Shown here: one piece after another, positions 12,691 through 23,505 of the stretch | Position numbering within the stretch: the first letter of the stretch is position 1 | Layout of the letters: every line of letters begins with the position of its first letter | Assembly: GCA_963556495.2 (NCBI GenBank) | Contig: OY747702.1 | Span: 2,628,501-2,692,500 of the forward strand | DNA length: 64,000 bases | Reading direction: 5' to 3' | DNA from: Valencia hispanica | Taxonomy: Eukaryota; Chordata; Actinopteri; Cyprinodontiformes; Valenciidae | The notes under the pieces: generated by a model | Databases searched by the model: none | Told to the model about the DNA's origin: nothing | Seen by the model: the letters and a program-made list of their open reading frames with translations, nothing else | Made by a program: the position numbers and the translations under genes

Positions 12691-14544
12691 ATATATAGTT
12701 TAAAGCATCCATTCATTTTTTTTCTGAATCTGTTTAATCTACAGGGTCATAGTTGGCACGTGTCTGTCTCCAGTGGTCAATGACTGAGAGGTGGGCTACA
12801 ACCAGAAATAGAAAACTCTGTTTAAGTTACTTTATTCTTTATGTATTTCAGTTCTTTTTGTATCCAATATTTTACACACAAGCTTAGCACCACAAGGTTA
12901 GCAGTGTACTAAACGGAACCTCACTTCAGCTCGGAAGAGTTACAGAGTCTGCATCTAATTTTTGTTGGAGCGGAAAAAGTTTGCTTTGGGAACTGGGCTT
13001 CTAAGCTGCCTACAGTTCATGTTCTCCACTCGTTAGGCACTCTGATTGGCATAATCAGGTTACAACGGAGCTGAAAGGAAAAGGCCATCAGTGGGAATTA
13101 GCATCAACGATCAGTTATGTCAACAGGCTCCATGTCAAATAGAGAGGAGGGAATAAAAGCTCACACATGGCTGCGAATCCTCACTTTGGGCCCTACCTGA
13201 TCAACCAGGAAACAACTGCCTGACGAAATCTAACATTAAGGGTGTCTTTCTAAGACAAAGCCTGTTCACCGGAGAGGGGTGGGAGGAGACGTAGAAAATA
13301 GCAGTGGCAGACAGATTTGAGGTGACAAGGCGTGTACAAAGCCCTGTCAGGAGCCTGAGATGTGAAGAAAGGCTGTCAGGATGCAGAGGAAGGCAGGCAA
13401 GATGTGGTCTTTTGAAGGAGCTTGTCATTACAACAAATTGTTTCTTCAGGTCTGATTTCTAATTTAGTCTCCTATTTACAGCGATCATTGGAATATTCAG
13501 CACTGAACACTCCACAAAAGCTCATTGGACACGCTGCCTGTGCCGCCTTTGCCACAATTTCACAAGAAATGTAGCTTTTCATATTTTTAATTACCTGCTT
13601 GGGTTGACTTGTAATTGTAACTTACAGTGCCAACTGTTAAATAATTTTAGTTGAGAGATTGGCATATTGATTGTCACTCAGCCAGCTTTGGATGTGAAAG
13701 TCTACAGAGTGTTGCTGAAAAGGAAAAAAAAATATTGTGCTGTGAAACGATCCACACAAACTAATGAGCAGTGTGTTTGGAATGCAGATGCACATAAATA
13801 AGGTTTAGTTACACGGTCTGAGATGAAAAAGGAATAGCAGGAATAAAGAGGCGTTGTACTAATTAACCAGAATGAAAGAAAAAAAAAGGCGTCATTTAGA
13901 GAAACATGCACTATCAAAGAGTTATAATTAACCAGTTTGTTGTTATCATTGGAATATGCAGTTATTGAATGGCATAAAGACTTTATTTATATGATTAGAA
14001 GAACAGGCAAAATAGCACCTCCACTCAGTTATCAGCAGTCTTAGTTTTACCACTGAACAATCACTGTATTAAAATGTGTCTAGGACTATCTAGAGATTGT
14101 TTGTTTGTTCAATAATTTTGTTGTTTTAATCCCTGCTGATTTTTTTCTGTGATTTCTACTGGTGCATTCTTTGTTTTGCAACAAAGACATTGTTGGAATC
14201 AGTAAAGATAATGGATGCTAAACAAGTAAAAACCTTACCAACCTTTATATAGAATAATATATTTTAAACCATCAATGGCCACAAACAGATAAATAAATTC
14301 CTCAGCAGGAATGACTCCCATGGTGAATCTTATAATCTTTGGTATTTCCCCTTAAAACCGATCTAAATCAGTTCTCCTATCTCCATCTATACCTAACAAG
14401 AAATATTGCCACACTAAACATGCATTGTATTGTTCCACCCTTTGACCTGAAGTCGAGATCACATTCTCTTACCGACAGTTTAACATTCTTGTGTTGACAG
14501 AAAAAAAACAACCTTATGCTTGTAATTAAAATATTCTCAACACT
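12691..14544. other. No gene or clear repeat seen
   Basis: Moderately complex non-coding sequence. Short frames (for example 13428-13201 minus) have no recognisable domain. I see no LINE, SINE or DNA-transposon terminus here, so this may be unique intergenic DNA. Confidence 0.5.
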
Positions 14545-14965
14545 GTGCACTCTGATCTTCAGTTCTTTCCAATTCCAAGACTGGATCTGGTAGGAGGGAA
14601 GGAGCTGGTTGCTGTACAAGAATCCCCAAAGCAGAATGTATTTCTTGGGGAGGCTAAGATCTTTTACCATCTGCAGAAAGCTACTGAGGATGTTTTATCA
14701 GTCTGTGGTTGTCTGTCCTACGCCGTGGTGTGCTGAGGTGGCAGCACTTCTAAGGCAGACCTCTACAGATTAGAAAAACTGATCAGGCAGACCGGCTGAG
14801 TGGTCAGCACAAAGCTGGACTCTCTGGCGACAGTACCAGAGAGAACACTGAGCAGACTCCAGGCTATTCTCGACAATGCCAGCCACCCTCTGCACACTGT
14901 CATCAGCAGCCGGAGAACCCTGGTAAGCAGAAGCTACTCCTTCCAAAGTGCAGGACCAACAGAGG
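14545..14965 (+). pseudogene. LINE reverse transcriptase C-terminal remnant (plus strand)
   Basis: Plus-strand frames encode the C-terminal region found after the RT palm in several fish LINEs: LFYH/LFYQ-like segment, a YAVVC stretch followed by an in-frame TGA where Trp is usual, then KADLYRLEKLIRQTG, LDSLATVPERTLSRLQAILDNASHPLH. The ILDN.SHPLH block is characteristic of these C-termini. At least two in-frame stops (about 14734 and 14799) break it. No RT catalytic motif remains. It ends where the next, oppositely oriented LINE begins, so one may have inserted next to or into the other. The clade is not resolved. Confidence 0.6.
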
Positions 14966-14971
14966 AACTCC

Positions 14972-15640
14972 AATCAATTAGTCAGTCAGTCAGTCAATCA
15001 AGTTTATTGTCATATGCAACAGAAAAAACAGTTCCTGTTCAAATTAAATTCTTCCTTTGACATCCACATATGGCTGAATTAACAGTAATAATAACTAAAA
15101 CAGGATAAAAGAAGTAATAGATGCATTAAAAAATGTATGTATTAAAGAGTCTATTGTACAATATACATTTTAATGTATGAACATAGTCAATTACTCAAAA
15201 GTCTAATAGCAGAAGGAATAAAAGAGTTTTTAAATCTTTTGGTTCTGCATTTCACACTCCTGTACCTCTGACTTGGGGGCAGAATTGTGAACAGTTCATA
15301 TAGTGCATGTGTGGGGTCTTTGAGTATGGAGGCAGGTTTCCTGTGGTCTCTGTAATAGTAAATGCTCTGTGGAGAGGGTGGTGTTGTCCCAGTAATTCTC
15401 TGTCAATAACACAGTGGTAGAAGCTGCCGAGGATCCTAGGTGATATGCCAAACTTCTTCAGCCTCCGTAGGAAATACGGATCCTGACAGATTGTGGCCTG
15501 TCAGTTAGGAACTCCAAGAGCCAGTTACAGAGGGCGGGGTTCAGACCAAGTGTGAGCAACTTGTAGATGGGTTTGTGGGGGTCGACTGTATTAAAGGTCG
15601 AACTATAATCTAAAAAAAAATGATCCTGCTGTTGGAGTCT
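14972..15640 (-). mobile_element. LINE 3' fragment (minus strand)
   Basis: Minus-strand LINE remnant. The 3' end is a degenerate (TGAT/TGAC)n tail at 14972-15002. Coding traces on the minus strand include [38 protein letters not shown] (RT motif 2A region, about 15600-15480), then [24 protein letters not shown] (about 15465-15400), and near the C-terminus KNSFIPSAIRLLS (about 15230-15190). The jump between blocks shows an internal deletion that removed the catalytic palm. The AFNT-type wording differs from the L2 copies, so this is another LINE group, which I cannot name with confidence. A small (TGTC/TATC)n microsatellite at 15659-15684 lies just beyond the 5' break. Confidence 0.6.
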
Positions 15641-16103
15641 TTATTTTTTAAGTGGTACTGTCTGTCTGTCTATCTATCTATCTATGACTATTGTTTTCCT
15701 TGGAAATTCACTTGTTTCCTCTTTAAATTCATATGTGGTAAATTATATGAAGTCTGCCAGTGCCTTAGGCTGTAGGACAGGAAGGTTAATGTTCAATGAG
15801 ATCAATAAAAATGATACTAATAGTCTTTAGGGGTCTCATTTATAAAACATTGCGTAGAATCCCTACTAAAAGTGTACGTACGTCCAAAACAAAAAGTTTG
15901 CGTGCGCAAAACAGATTTCTGATTTATAAAACCATGCCTACGCACAGGTGTAAGCAATTTCCCCTTTATAAATCACAGTCTTCTTGGAAGTTTGCGCACG
16001 TGAATTTGGCTCATATCCCGCCCTGAACACGCCCAAATCCGGCTATAAAAGGTCAATGCAAAGCAGGACATGGATATTGATGCATATGAAGAAGAGGGGA
16101 AAT

Positions 16104-17333
16104 ATGGCAACAACAAAAAAAAACAAGAAGAGAAACTTTACGGAGATGGAGATTGAAGTGCTAGTGGGTGAAGTGGAGGCTAGAAGATAAATTTTATTTG
16201 GTGGACACAGCAGTGGTGTCACAAATAAAGAAGAACTGCGAGTGGCAGCATGTGCCGTCTGCAGTGCAGAATGTGAGTGCAACGGACAGGACTGTAATGG
16301 CAAATTAAGTATCTCAGGGTTTCCATAATAAAGACGACTTGAGTCCAAGAAGGCGTTTAAGTATTTAATTCAAACATGTCTGGCCAGAACACGGAGGGGA
16401 CAGAGTTACTCGTGCATCACCCTAACCAACCTTTCTAACTAACCGCTTAAATAGTATTCAGCAATCATTGTTTATCTCTGTAGATGTCTTCTCCATCCTT
16501 CAAGCCCCGCCTCCAGAGAACTGCTTCATGCGAGTCTTATAGCAACGCATAAAGCAGCTCATCCGAAGGCCAGACTGTTATCTTACTGCCCCGGCGTCTG
16601 TCTCTCTGGTGACCTGACACATATATCTTTCTCATAACATTAAGCTGGAACAAGAAGCTTGTCATTTTACCCTAGATGCATTCACTAAACAGAGAATATA
16701 CACTTAATTCCTAATTGCATAACAATTTTCCACCACAGGACGCTACTCGAAAAAAAAAAAAAAAAGTGGTCGGATCTCAAAGTCGAGGCAAAAAAAAACT
16801 TGCCTCCCACCGCCAGAGTGGGTCTGCTACTGGAGGGGGTACGTGTACAGCCGAGCTGACACCACTGGACAGGAAGATGGCAAGTATCATGGGAATATCA
16901 AGCGTGTACGGTATTGTGTCAGAGAAGGAGGGCAACACCGACCTGGCAGAAACGACAGATGAACCCGGTAAAGCACCTTTTGTATATATTTTATTACGTG
17001 GCTATGTTAACAAATTTGAGCATATTTTAAGGAGACAGACTAATATGCCAAGTCTTTTCAGCTCTTCCACAGTCAGTAGGTGGCGAGGATGAGGAGGCTG
17101 AGGAAGATGAGGTTGCCCAGCGTCCGGCTGCCCCCAGCACCAGTGCTGCCGGTGCCCGTGGTGCATCCAGCAGTGGTCGGGTTCTGACTGAAGCTGTGAT
17201 GCAGACACAGAGAGACACCATCAGCGCCATCAATTCTGTGACAAACGAGTTAAAGGAAATAAAGCGTGTGCTGTGCGACATAGTGACAGGCATTGGCAAC
17301 TTAAATGATACAATAAAAAATGTTAATAAATGA
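16104..17333 (+). pseudogene. Harbinger Myb/SANT-like protein, interrupted by a solo LTR
   Basis: Plus-strand ORF2-type gene of the Harbinger element. The start ATGGCAACAACA at 16104 opens a lysine-rich Myb/SANT-like head (KKRNFTEMEIEVLVGEVEAR) that normally binds the element ends and recruits transposase. A stop at 16188-16190, frame slips and the solo LTR at 16293-16737 disrupt it; coding resumes at 16742 (KKWSDLKVEAKKKLASH in a shifted frame). An apparent GT-AG intron lies at 16968-17061 (CCCG/GTAAAG ... TTTTCAG/CTCTTCC). The second exon is acidic (EDEEAEEDEVAQ) and ends with a coiled-coil-like tail (TNELKEIKRVLCDIVTGIG) and TGA at 17331-17333. Removing the LTR leaves a single GGAC, so the interruption is a clean secondary event. 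Confidence 0.75.
16293..16737 (-). mobile_element. Solo LTR (family S), 445 bp, inside the Harbinger gene
   Basis: Insertion bounded by TG...CA and flanked by the 4-bp duplication GGAC (16289-16292 and 16738-16741). On the minus strand it starts TGTGGTGGAAAATTGTTATG and ends near CCCTGAGATACTTAATTTGC followed by CCATTACA. The other copy, 47520-47960 on the plus strand, matches along its full length. Boundaries and 4-bp duplications are typical of gamma/epsilon-like endogenous retroviruses. No internal retroviral sequence is present, so an LTR-LTR recombination probably removed the provirus. Confidence 0.88.
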
Positions 17334-17362
17334 ACCTTGTCGTTGTTATCTCAAACGCTGCA

Positions 17363-18542
17363 TTACATCCTGGCGGATCCTTGCTCCCTGGGTGAAGGCT
17401 TCCTGTCGAGGAGGAGGCGGCTGTGGGTCGGGGTTCTCATGCTGGGGAGGGGGTAGGCCAGGAGGGAGGGGGTAGGCCAGGAGGGAGGGGGTAGGCCAGG
17501 AGTGAGGGGAATTCCAATTCTCAGTGCCATGTTATGAAGAATTCCACATGCCCTCACGATCTTGCAGACCTTTGTAAGGTGGTATAATAGTCTGCCACCC
17601 GAGGCATCCAATGACCGCCACCTACATTTTAACAGACCTATGGCACGCTCCACGACTGAGCGCGCACGCGTGTGACAGGAGTTGTAGCGCATTTCCTCTG
17701 CTGTCTGTGGGTCTGGGAACGGGGTCAGAAGCCAGCTCCTGAGAGGGTAGCCACTATCACCTGCAAGTGATAACACGTTTAATTCAGGCGTCAACAACCA
17801 GCATTTCTAATGACGGTGAGGACTTACCGAGCAGCCAGCCATCACGCAGAGCGCCTGCCTGCAGTCTGTTCCCTACACTGCTGTGTGTCAAGATAAAGGA
17901 GTCGTGTGTTGACCCAGGCCATCGTGCCACCATATTAGTGATCCTTATGTGTGAATCACATATGATTTCCACATTCATACTGTGTACATGTTTCCGATTG
18001 ACGAAAACAAGTTCATCCTCGGACAGGGCCCTTATAGAAATATGGGTGCAGTCAATTGTGCCGATTTTGTTTGGGAAACCGGACATTGCTGCAAATTGCA
18101 TCTTAATTTCGGCCTGCTCCCCCACAGTATATGGAAACGTGATGTATCGCCTGCTCATTTTAATGATCCCATCCAAGACTGCAGGCATTATTGCACTCAG
18201 GGACGGTTGTCATATCCCAGACCTAGTAAATAAATATAACATATTTGAAGGCATTATTTCCAAAAAGGGACTTTAGGCAGAATAGTAAGAATCATGCCAC
18301 TCAGACACATACCTGTCGGCTAATTCCCGCTGGTAACAACCAGTTGCAAGAAACCCCAGAGTGGTGAGCACCTGCAGCTGGACCGGAATGGCACAGTTCC
18401 GCCTGGACGGTCTCTCCAAAACCGGGCCCAATTCAGCACAGAGATCCAAGAGCGCAACTCTAGGGAATCTGAATCTGCTTATTAGCCAGTCATCATCATG
18501 GGCAAGGAGGTTCGCATGATCCCTGAACACGCGTTCTCTCAT
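17363..18542 (-). pseudogene. Harbinger DDE transposase (HARBI1-like) with two introns
   Basis: Minus-strand transposase of the DDE_Tnp_4 type. The N-terminal piece starts MRERVFRDHANLL (18542) with a helix-turn-helix-like region (VLTTLGFLATGCYQRELADR). The catalytic triad appears intact: Asp in GTIDCTHI, Asp in WPGSTHDSFIL, and Glu in RSVVERAIGLLK. Two introns with GT-AG ends restore the frame: 18223-18312 (90 nt, GTATGT...TTTACTAG) and 17761-17827 (67 nt, GTAAGT...CTTGCAG). One in-frame TGA remains at 18210-18212, just inside exon 2, making this copy probably non-functional. The C-terminus carries a triplicated 21-22 bp unit (about 17440-17510) coding for Pro/Leu-rich residues. Length after splicing (about 340 residues) fits the family. 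Confidence 0.85.
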
Positions 18543-19132
18543 ATTCCTTCAATTTGCAAAATCTTCTAGCAACGCCAGTGCATCCATCTCAAAAATTATG
18601 CTTGAAAGTAGTTGGGGTATTTCTATTGGCAGCAATAAGACTGATTGCTTCCTTCCTTGGCACAATGAACGTGCCAATCAATGATATATGATACAGATGA
18701 TTACATTTATTAATTGGCATACAGTCCCGGCCCTTTTATCTGAGTTTAAGGTTTTGAGATAAATTTTATGCATTTATTTTAATATTGAAAAATGTTTTTA
18801 GAAGAGCTATAGCTCACTGCAAAGCTACAATATAGATATCATTGGTGGTTCGGTTGTTTATAATAACATGAATCCATAATTAATGTTTGGTGTGAGGTCA
18901 AATTAAATGTGTGAGAGGAGTAATATGCAGTCTGGCTGCAGTTCACCACCTCACCAACGTCGATTCCCCCCGTCTCCAAAATGTCTGTACGCAAGGGTCA
19001 GAGTTGGCGTACAGGTGCGCACATTTTCCCGTCAAGTTTGTTTTTTATAAATCACAACTTTTGCTTTGAAAGTGGCGTACGCCAGTTTCAGGCCCCGTTT
19101 TGTGCGTACGCAACGTTCATAAATGAGACCCC

Positions 19133-19350
19133 AGGTCATCTGCATTGGTGGGTCTGATGTCCCTCACTTTCCTCTTGACAATTCTCCATGGATTCTCTGT
19201 GGGCTTCAGGTCAGGCCAGTTAAGCGCAGTACCACCATGGACATTGGACCAGCTTTTGGTACCTTTTGGTAGCAGTGTGGGCCAGTACCAAGTATAGCTG
19301 GAAAGTAAAATCAGCATCTCCATTAAGCTTTTCAGGTTTGCATGAAGTGC
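19133..19350 (-). pseudogene. Tc1-type transposase C-terminal fragment
   Basis: The minus strand carries the end of a Tc1/mariner transposase: a degenerate GDADF/Q block, the HTAK-like region (now PTLLPKGTKSW), the segment around the third acidic residue (WPDLKPTENPWRIVKRKVRD) and RPTNADDL. The Glu of TENPW matches the E/D position of the DDE/D motif in this family. The fragment is cut on its C-terminal side by the right end of the Harbinger element at 19132, and I see no Tc1 inverted repeats. The more upstream catalytic residues are absent. Confidence 0.75.
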
Positions 19351-19559
19351 TTTAAGATGTCCTTTTATATGGCTGTGGACTTTAGGAAACACAGTGGACC
19401 AACACCAGCAGATGACCTGGCACTCCAAATGATCACTAACGCTGGAAACGTAACACTGAACTTCAAGCAACATGGATTCAAGGAACAGTCCAGTTCTTTT
19501 TCGCCTAAGCCCAGGTAAGACAGAGTTGTTTCCCATGTATAGATTTTTTGCTGCATGCA
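19351..19559. repeat. Unassigned dispersed repeat-like segment
   Basis: The segment with GTGGACCAACACCAGCAGAT (about 19397) and CTTCAAGCAACATGGATTC (about 19460) resembles a sequence I have seen widely dispersed in fish genomes, but I cannot name its family or ends. No coding capacity is evident. Confidence 0.3.
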
Positions 19560-20940
19560 ATTTAGCATGAAACACACACAACACATAGTACACAATAAAC
19601 CATGAAAAACAGCAATAAAGCAATAAAGCACGAACACATATGATACATATGAAATTAATCGTTTACTCAAAGGCAATTCTAAACAGATTAGTTTTTAGTT
19701 TTAATTTAAAGCAGCTCAGTGTTTCAGCAGCTCTGCAGACACCAGGAAGCATGTTCCAGATAAGGGAAGCATAAAAACTGAAAGGTGCTTCTCCATTTTT
19801 GGTTTTGATTCTGCTTTCCTGGTTCTAGTGAGAAACACGAGCAGCAGCATTCTGGATCAGCTAAAGCTGTCTGATTGACTTTAGGAAGACCTGTGAGGAA
19901 GCCTGATCAGTAGTTTCTAGCTGTATTAACTGAAGCTGTGTGCTGACTGTTGATTGTTCCTCTTTAGGTTTAAAAGTAATTACTTCTGTTTTGTTTCTGT
20001 TCAGTTGGAGAAAGTTATGGCACATCCATCTATTGATTTGCTCAATGCATTTACTTAGGGTTTGGATGGGTTCAGAGTCACCTGGTGACATTATAATGTA
20101 AAGCTGAGTATCATCTGCATAGTTATGGTAGCTAATATTATTCGATGTTATAATCTATCCTAGTGGGAGCATGTAGATATTAAATAAAAGGGGCCCTAAG
20201 ATGGAGCCCTGGGGCACCCCACATGTGATTTCTGTTTGCTCTGAATTAAAAATTGTCTATTGACACGAAGAAGTTCCTGTTCTTACCGTAAGACTCAAAC
20301 TAGCCAAGTACTGTACCAGAGAGTCCGACCCAGCTCTCCAGTCGTTCCAATAATAAATCATGATCAACAGTGTCAAATGCACTGAGGTCCAACAGAACTA
20401 GCACTGTGGTTCTACCACAGGAGGGTTTCTTAAGTTAAGGTTTAATTACAGGAACCTTAAATTCCTGTGGTACATATCCATTACGAAGGATAAAATCATC
20501 ATATCTAAAATGGGGCCAGAAACCAAAGGGAACACTTCCTTAAAAAAATTGGTTGGGATTGGGTCCAACATACAAGTTGAAGGTTTAGATGAGGCTAATA
20601 TCTTTGATAATTGTGAAAGCTCACAAATGCTGCCTCACTTACTGAGAGATAAGTAGTCATGTTTGGGAGGATGCCAATGATTTCAATTTTAATATAATTA
20701 ATTTATAAAGAATCCCATAAAGTCATCACTACTGAGAGCCAGGGGACTAGTTGGCTCAACAGAGCTATGACTCTGTGTAAGTTTGGTGACTGTTCCAAAA
20801 AGAAACCTAGGATTGTTCTTATTTGCCTCTATTAATGAAAAAATATATGCTGTTGTAGCTTGTTGTTGGGTCTTTTTATACAGAAGTAGACTATTTTCCT
20901 TTGAGTGTATAGAGCACCATTTTCTCTCCATTTTCCTAGG
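19560..20940 (-). mobile_element. L2-type LINE, outer copy, 3' portion (L2-C)
   Basis: Minus-strand L2 of the L2-B subfamily. It has C-terminal coding around 19680-19800, internal deletions near 19820-19900, the RT segment [39 protein letters not shown] (20091-19861), YADD at about 20120 and GVPQG near 20210. Upstream lies linker coding ERKWCSIHSKENSLLLYKK and EANKNNPRFLFGTVTKLTQ (20988-20698 frame). It stops abruptly at 20940 inside the linker. The missing continuation is found 10.5 kb away at 31398-31470, and TTCCTAGG is present at both break points (20933-20940, 31398-31405). Confidence 0.85.
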
Positions 20941-21110
20941 GAAGGCAAGCCAAGGCAATTGTATTTGTATAGCACACTTTAACAACAAGGTGATTCAAGG
21001 TGCTTTACATGATTTAGTGGTAAAATAAAAATAGCAGTAAAACACAGATAAAGCATATAAAGTAAAAACAGCAAAAAAGCATGAAGCACACACAGATACA
21101 TCAAAGCATT

Positions 21111-22444
21111 TGATTTGATTGGATTTATTTGACAGGGACATTGCAACTGTTGCATTAATGATGCCATACAAGCAGAGTTTATAGCAAGTGCTTATTTTCA
21201 ACTCCTGTCCCTGGTTGGGCCTTTCCAAACAACAATACAGTAAAATATTGTATTTCATAAAATACAATTCCAACTATTTTATACAATACAATGCAATACA
21301 ATAAACAAAAATACAAATTAAAATACAATAACCCATTACAATACCTAAATAAAAATTACCCATACACACAATACAAAATCTGTAAATCAGTCATTCATTC
21401 ACACAACGCTGTTTACAAATGAGTAAATTTTTGGTTTGATCTTAACCAAGATTTCAGCCTAGAAGTGAAAGTTTTAAACTTGGAAATGGTTTTGAGTTCA
21501 GATGGTAATGAGTTCCACAGCTTTGCACTTTTATAAGAAAAGGCCGACTGACCAAAGGATGTTCGGCAGTGTGGGAGCTTCAAGTTCTGGTTGGTAGAAG
21601 CTCTGGTGACTCTGTTGCTGTTTAGTCTCTGAATGAATGACCTGAGTGAGACCGGTGCTAAATTATTGACATATTTGAATATTAATTTGAGAAAGCACAA
21701 GTCACTAAAGTTTTCAAAGCTAAGTAATTTATGCTTCTCAAGGATTTTGTAGTGGTGGTAGCGGATTGACTTTTTGTCCATGATTTTTATTGCTTGATTG
21801 TTCAATGATCCAATGCACTTTCTGGTTGAGGGAATGGCCTGGCTCCATGCAGTCATGCAGTATGATATATGAGAGAATATCATAGCATGCATGTACACGA
21901 GGGCGGGCTGGTCTGGGATATATTGCGTGATTAGTTTGAGGCAATTTATATTGTTTATTGTTTCTGAGATTTTCTTAATGTTTCTTAATCAGCTCGGGGT
22001 CAAGGACCAACCCAAGATATTTAAATTATATCACAGATTGAATGTTTTTATTTTGCAAATGCATTTGGAAGCTTTATATTTTCTGATGGAAAAACACATT
22101 GGAAAAACACATTGACACAGTCTTAGTTAGATTCAGCACCAACTGATTTTGAATGAGCCACTCACTCACCTTATTCATGCAGGACAGAATGTCCGCTGCC
22201 TGCTCCGGGGATTTGGCAGATGCATAAAAAACAGCATTGTCTGCATAAAGTTGGCAACTGGCAGAGCAGATTTGGGGCAAGTCATTTATAAATAGACTAA
22301 ACAGCAATGGTCCCAGTATGGAGCCCTGTGGAATGCCCATTTGGATGTTTAGAAATGAAGACCACTCCTGAGCAACTTTAACACACTGTTCTCTATCTTG
22401 ACGATATGATTCAAACCAGCCCACTGCCTCAGGAGAGATATTAA
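21111..22444 (-). mobile_element. LINE of a different clade inserted in L2-D (YADN mutant RT)
   Basis: Minus-strand 5'-truncated LINE flanked by AAAGCATT (21103-21110 and 22445-22452). The 3' end is an AATCAAATCA tail. Coding: [35 protein letters not shown] (motif B), LYADNAVFYA (motif C, with Asn replacing the second catalytic Asp), KVSEWLIQNQLVLNLTKT (22444-22074 frame), then a C-terminal block at 21898-21413 (MFSHISYCMTAW-like, KSAKLWNSLPSELKTISKFKTF). Sequence between 22074 and 21898 is degenerate. The INDL wording after motif B separates it from the L2 copies (YMLPLG); it is CR1/jockey-group-like, but the family is not resolved. Confidence 0.8.
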
Positions 22445-23204
22445 AAAGCATTACAAATATCATGTAAAAACAGCAGTAAAACAAGAAGAATACACAAAAC
22501 ATGATACATCAAAGCATTACTCAGAGCAGCTCTAAACAGATATGTTTTTAGTTGTGATTTAAAGGAACTCAGTGTTTCAGCAACTTTGCAGTTTTCTGGA
22601 AGTTTGTTCCAAATTAGAGGAGCATAGAAACTGAAAGCTGCTTCTCCATGTTTGGTTCTAATTCTAGGGATGGTGAGTAGTGATGGGAAATAAGGTATAA
22701 AACATTACTTTGGGACTTATGAAATGTATTGGTGATTTTATTATAACTGCTTTGAGGTGTTTTTGTTGGTTAAAGACATGTTTGTCATGTCCATACAGCT
22801 TAGTTAGATAAACACAGGAACTTTAGGACAGGATGTCTAACCTACCACCCAGACTAGCAGAGAAAAACAGGATATAGCCAGAAGAGGATATCTGAACTGC
22901 AAAAAAAAATTATAAATTGTTTAGAAAATAGCATAAACTTTATAATGAAATCGCATAAGCCATTTTATGATTCCTTTTAAATCATAAGAACGTTGTATCC
23001 TTTAACATTATGGTTTCTTTTGAATATATTATAATATTGGCTTCATTAACTCTAAATTTGAGAACCAGAAAGTTATAAGTATGAAAAACGGAAGTAACCT
23101 CAACCCTACTATCATTTTAAAGATATAGGAAACTTTGATTGATAAATAAATTCCCAAACCACAGTTTTAAGAAGATGCTGATGATATTTTATGTTTTTAT
23201 TTTT

Positions 23205-23505
23205 TAAAAAGGAGCAATAAGAACAACAAACAACAATTATATATTTTAACAGCGAGACATCGTTCACTGGACTCAGTTCTAGATACTGAGCACAGCTTTA
23301 TCTCAGCATAAGGTTTTTATTGAAACAAGAGTCAGCAGGAAACTCCTCCCACATAGATCTTCGTTCAAAGAATTCTCACAGCTTCTTCACATAAGGCACA
23401 CATGATGTACCACATTCTTCTTGATTGTTCACTGTTTCTAAATGTTTCCACATGCACTACAGAATTAAACCCTCATACAACATTTACAGAATTTTTATCT
23501 CTTCA
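23205..23505 (-). repeat. ERV-1 3' LTR, truncated
   Basis: The copy starts TGAAGAGAT at 23505 and is preceded on the minus strand by the purine run AAAAGAGGGAGA (23517-23506), a good polypurine tract. Similarity to the 5' LTR stops at 23205 after 301 bp; the final 122 bp are missing or replaced. Confidence 0.75.

Larger units (their letters stand above)
15829..19132. mobile_element. PIF/Harbinger DNA transposon with terminal inverted repeats
   Basis: The left end begins GGGGTCTCATTTATAAAAC (15829 on) and the right end, on the minus strand from 19132, begins GGGGTCTCATTTATGAAC, forming matching terminal inverted repeats. Both are followed by subterminal motifs rich in GCGTACG (for example 15880-15905 and 19070-19110). 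Inside are the two genes expected of an autonomous PIF/Harbinger: a Myb/SANT-like DNA-binding protein on the plus strand and a DDE transposase on the minus strand, facing each other. Length is about 3.3 kb including a 445-bp solo LTR, so about 2.86 kb originally. I could not match a 3-bp target duplication (TTA left, AGG right). Confidence 0.88.

Noticed and set aside
17767..18276. 169-codon plus-strand frame inside Harbinger
   Set aside because: Shadow of the transposase gene on the minus strand, which has the DDE motifs and intron borders.
15829..19132. 3-bp target duplication for Harbinger
   Set aside because: TTA on the left and AGG on the right do not match, so none is claimed.
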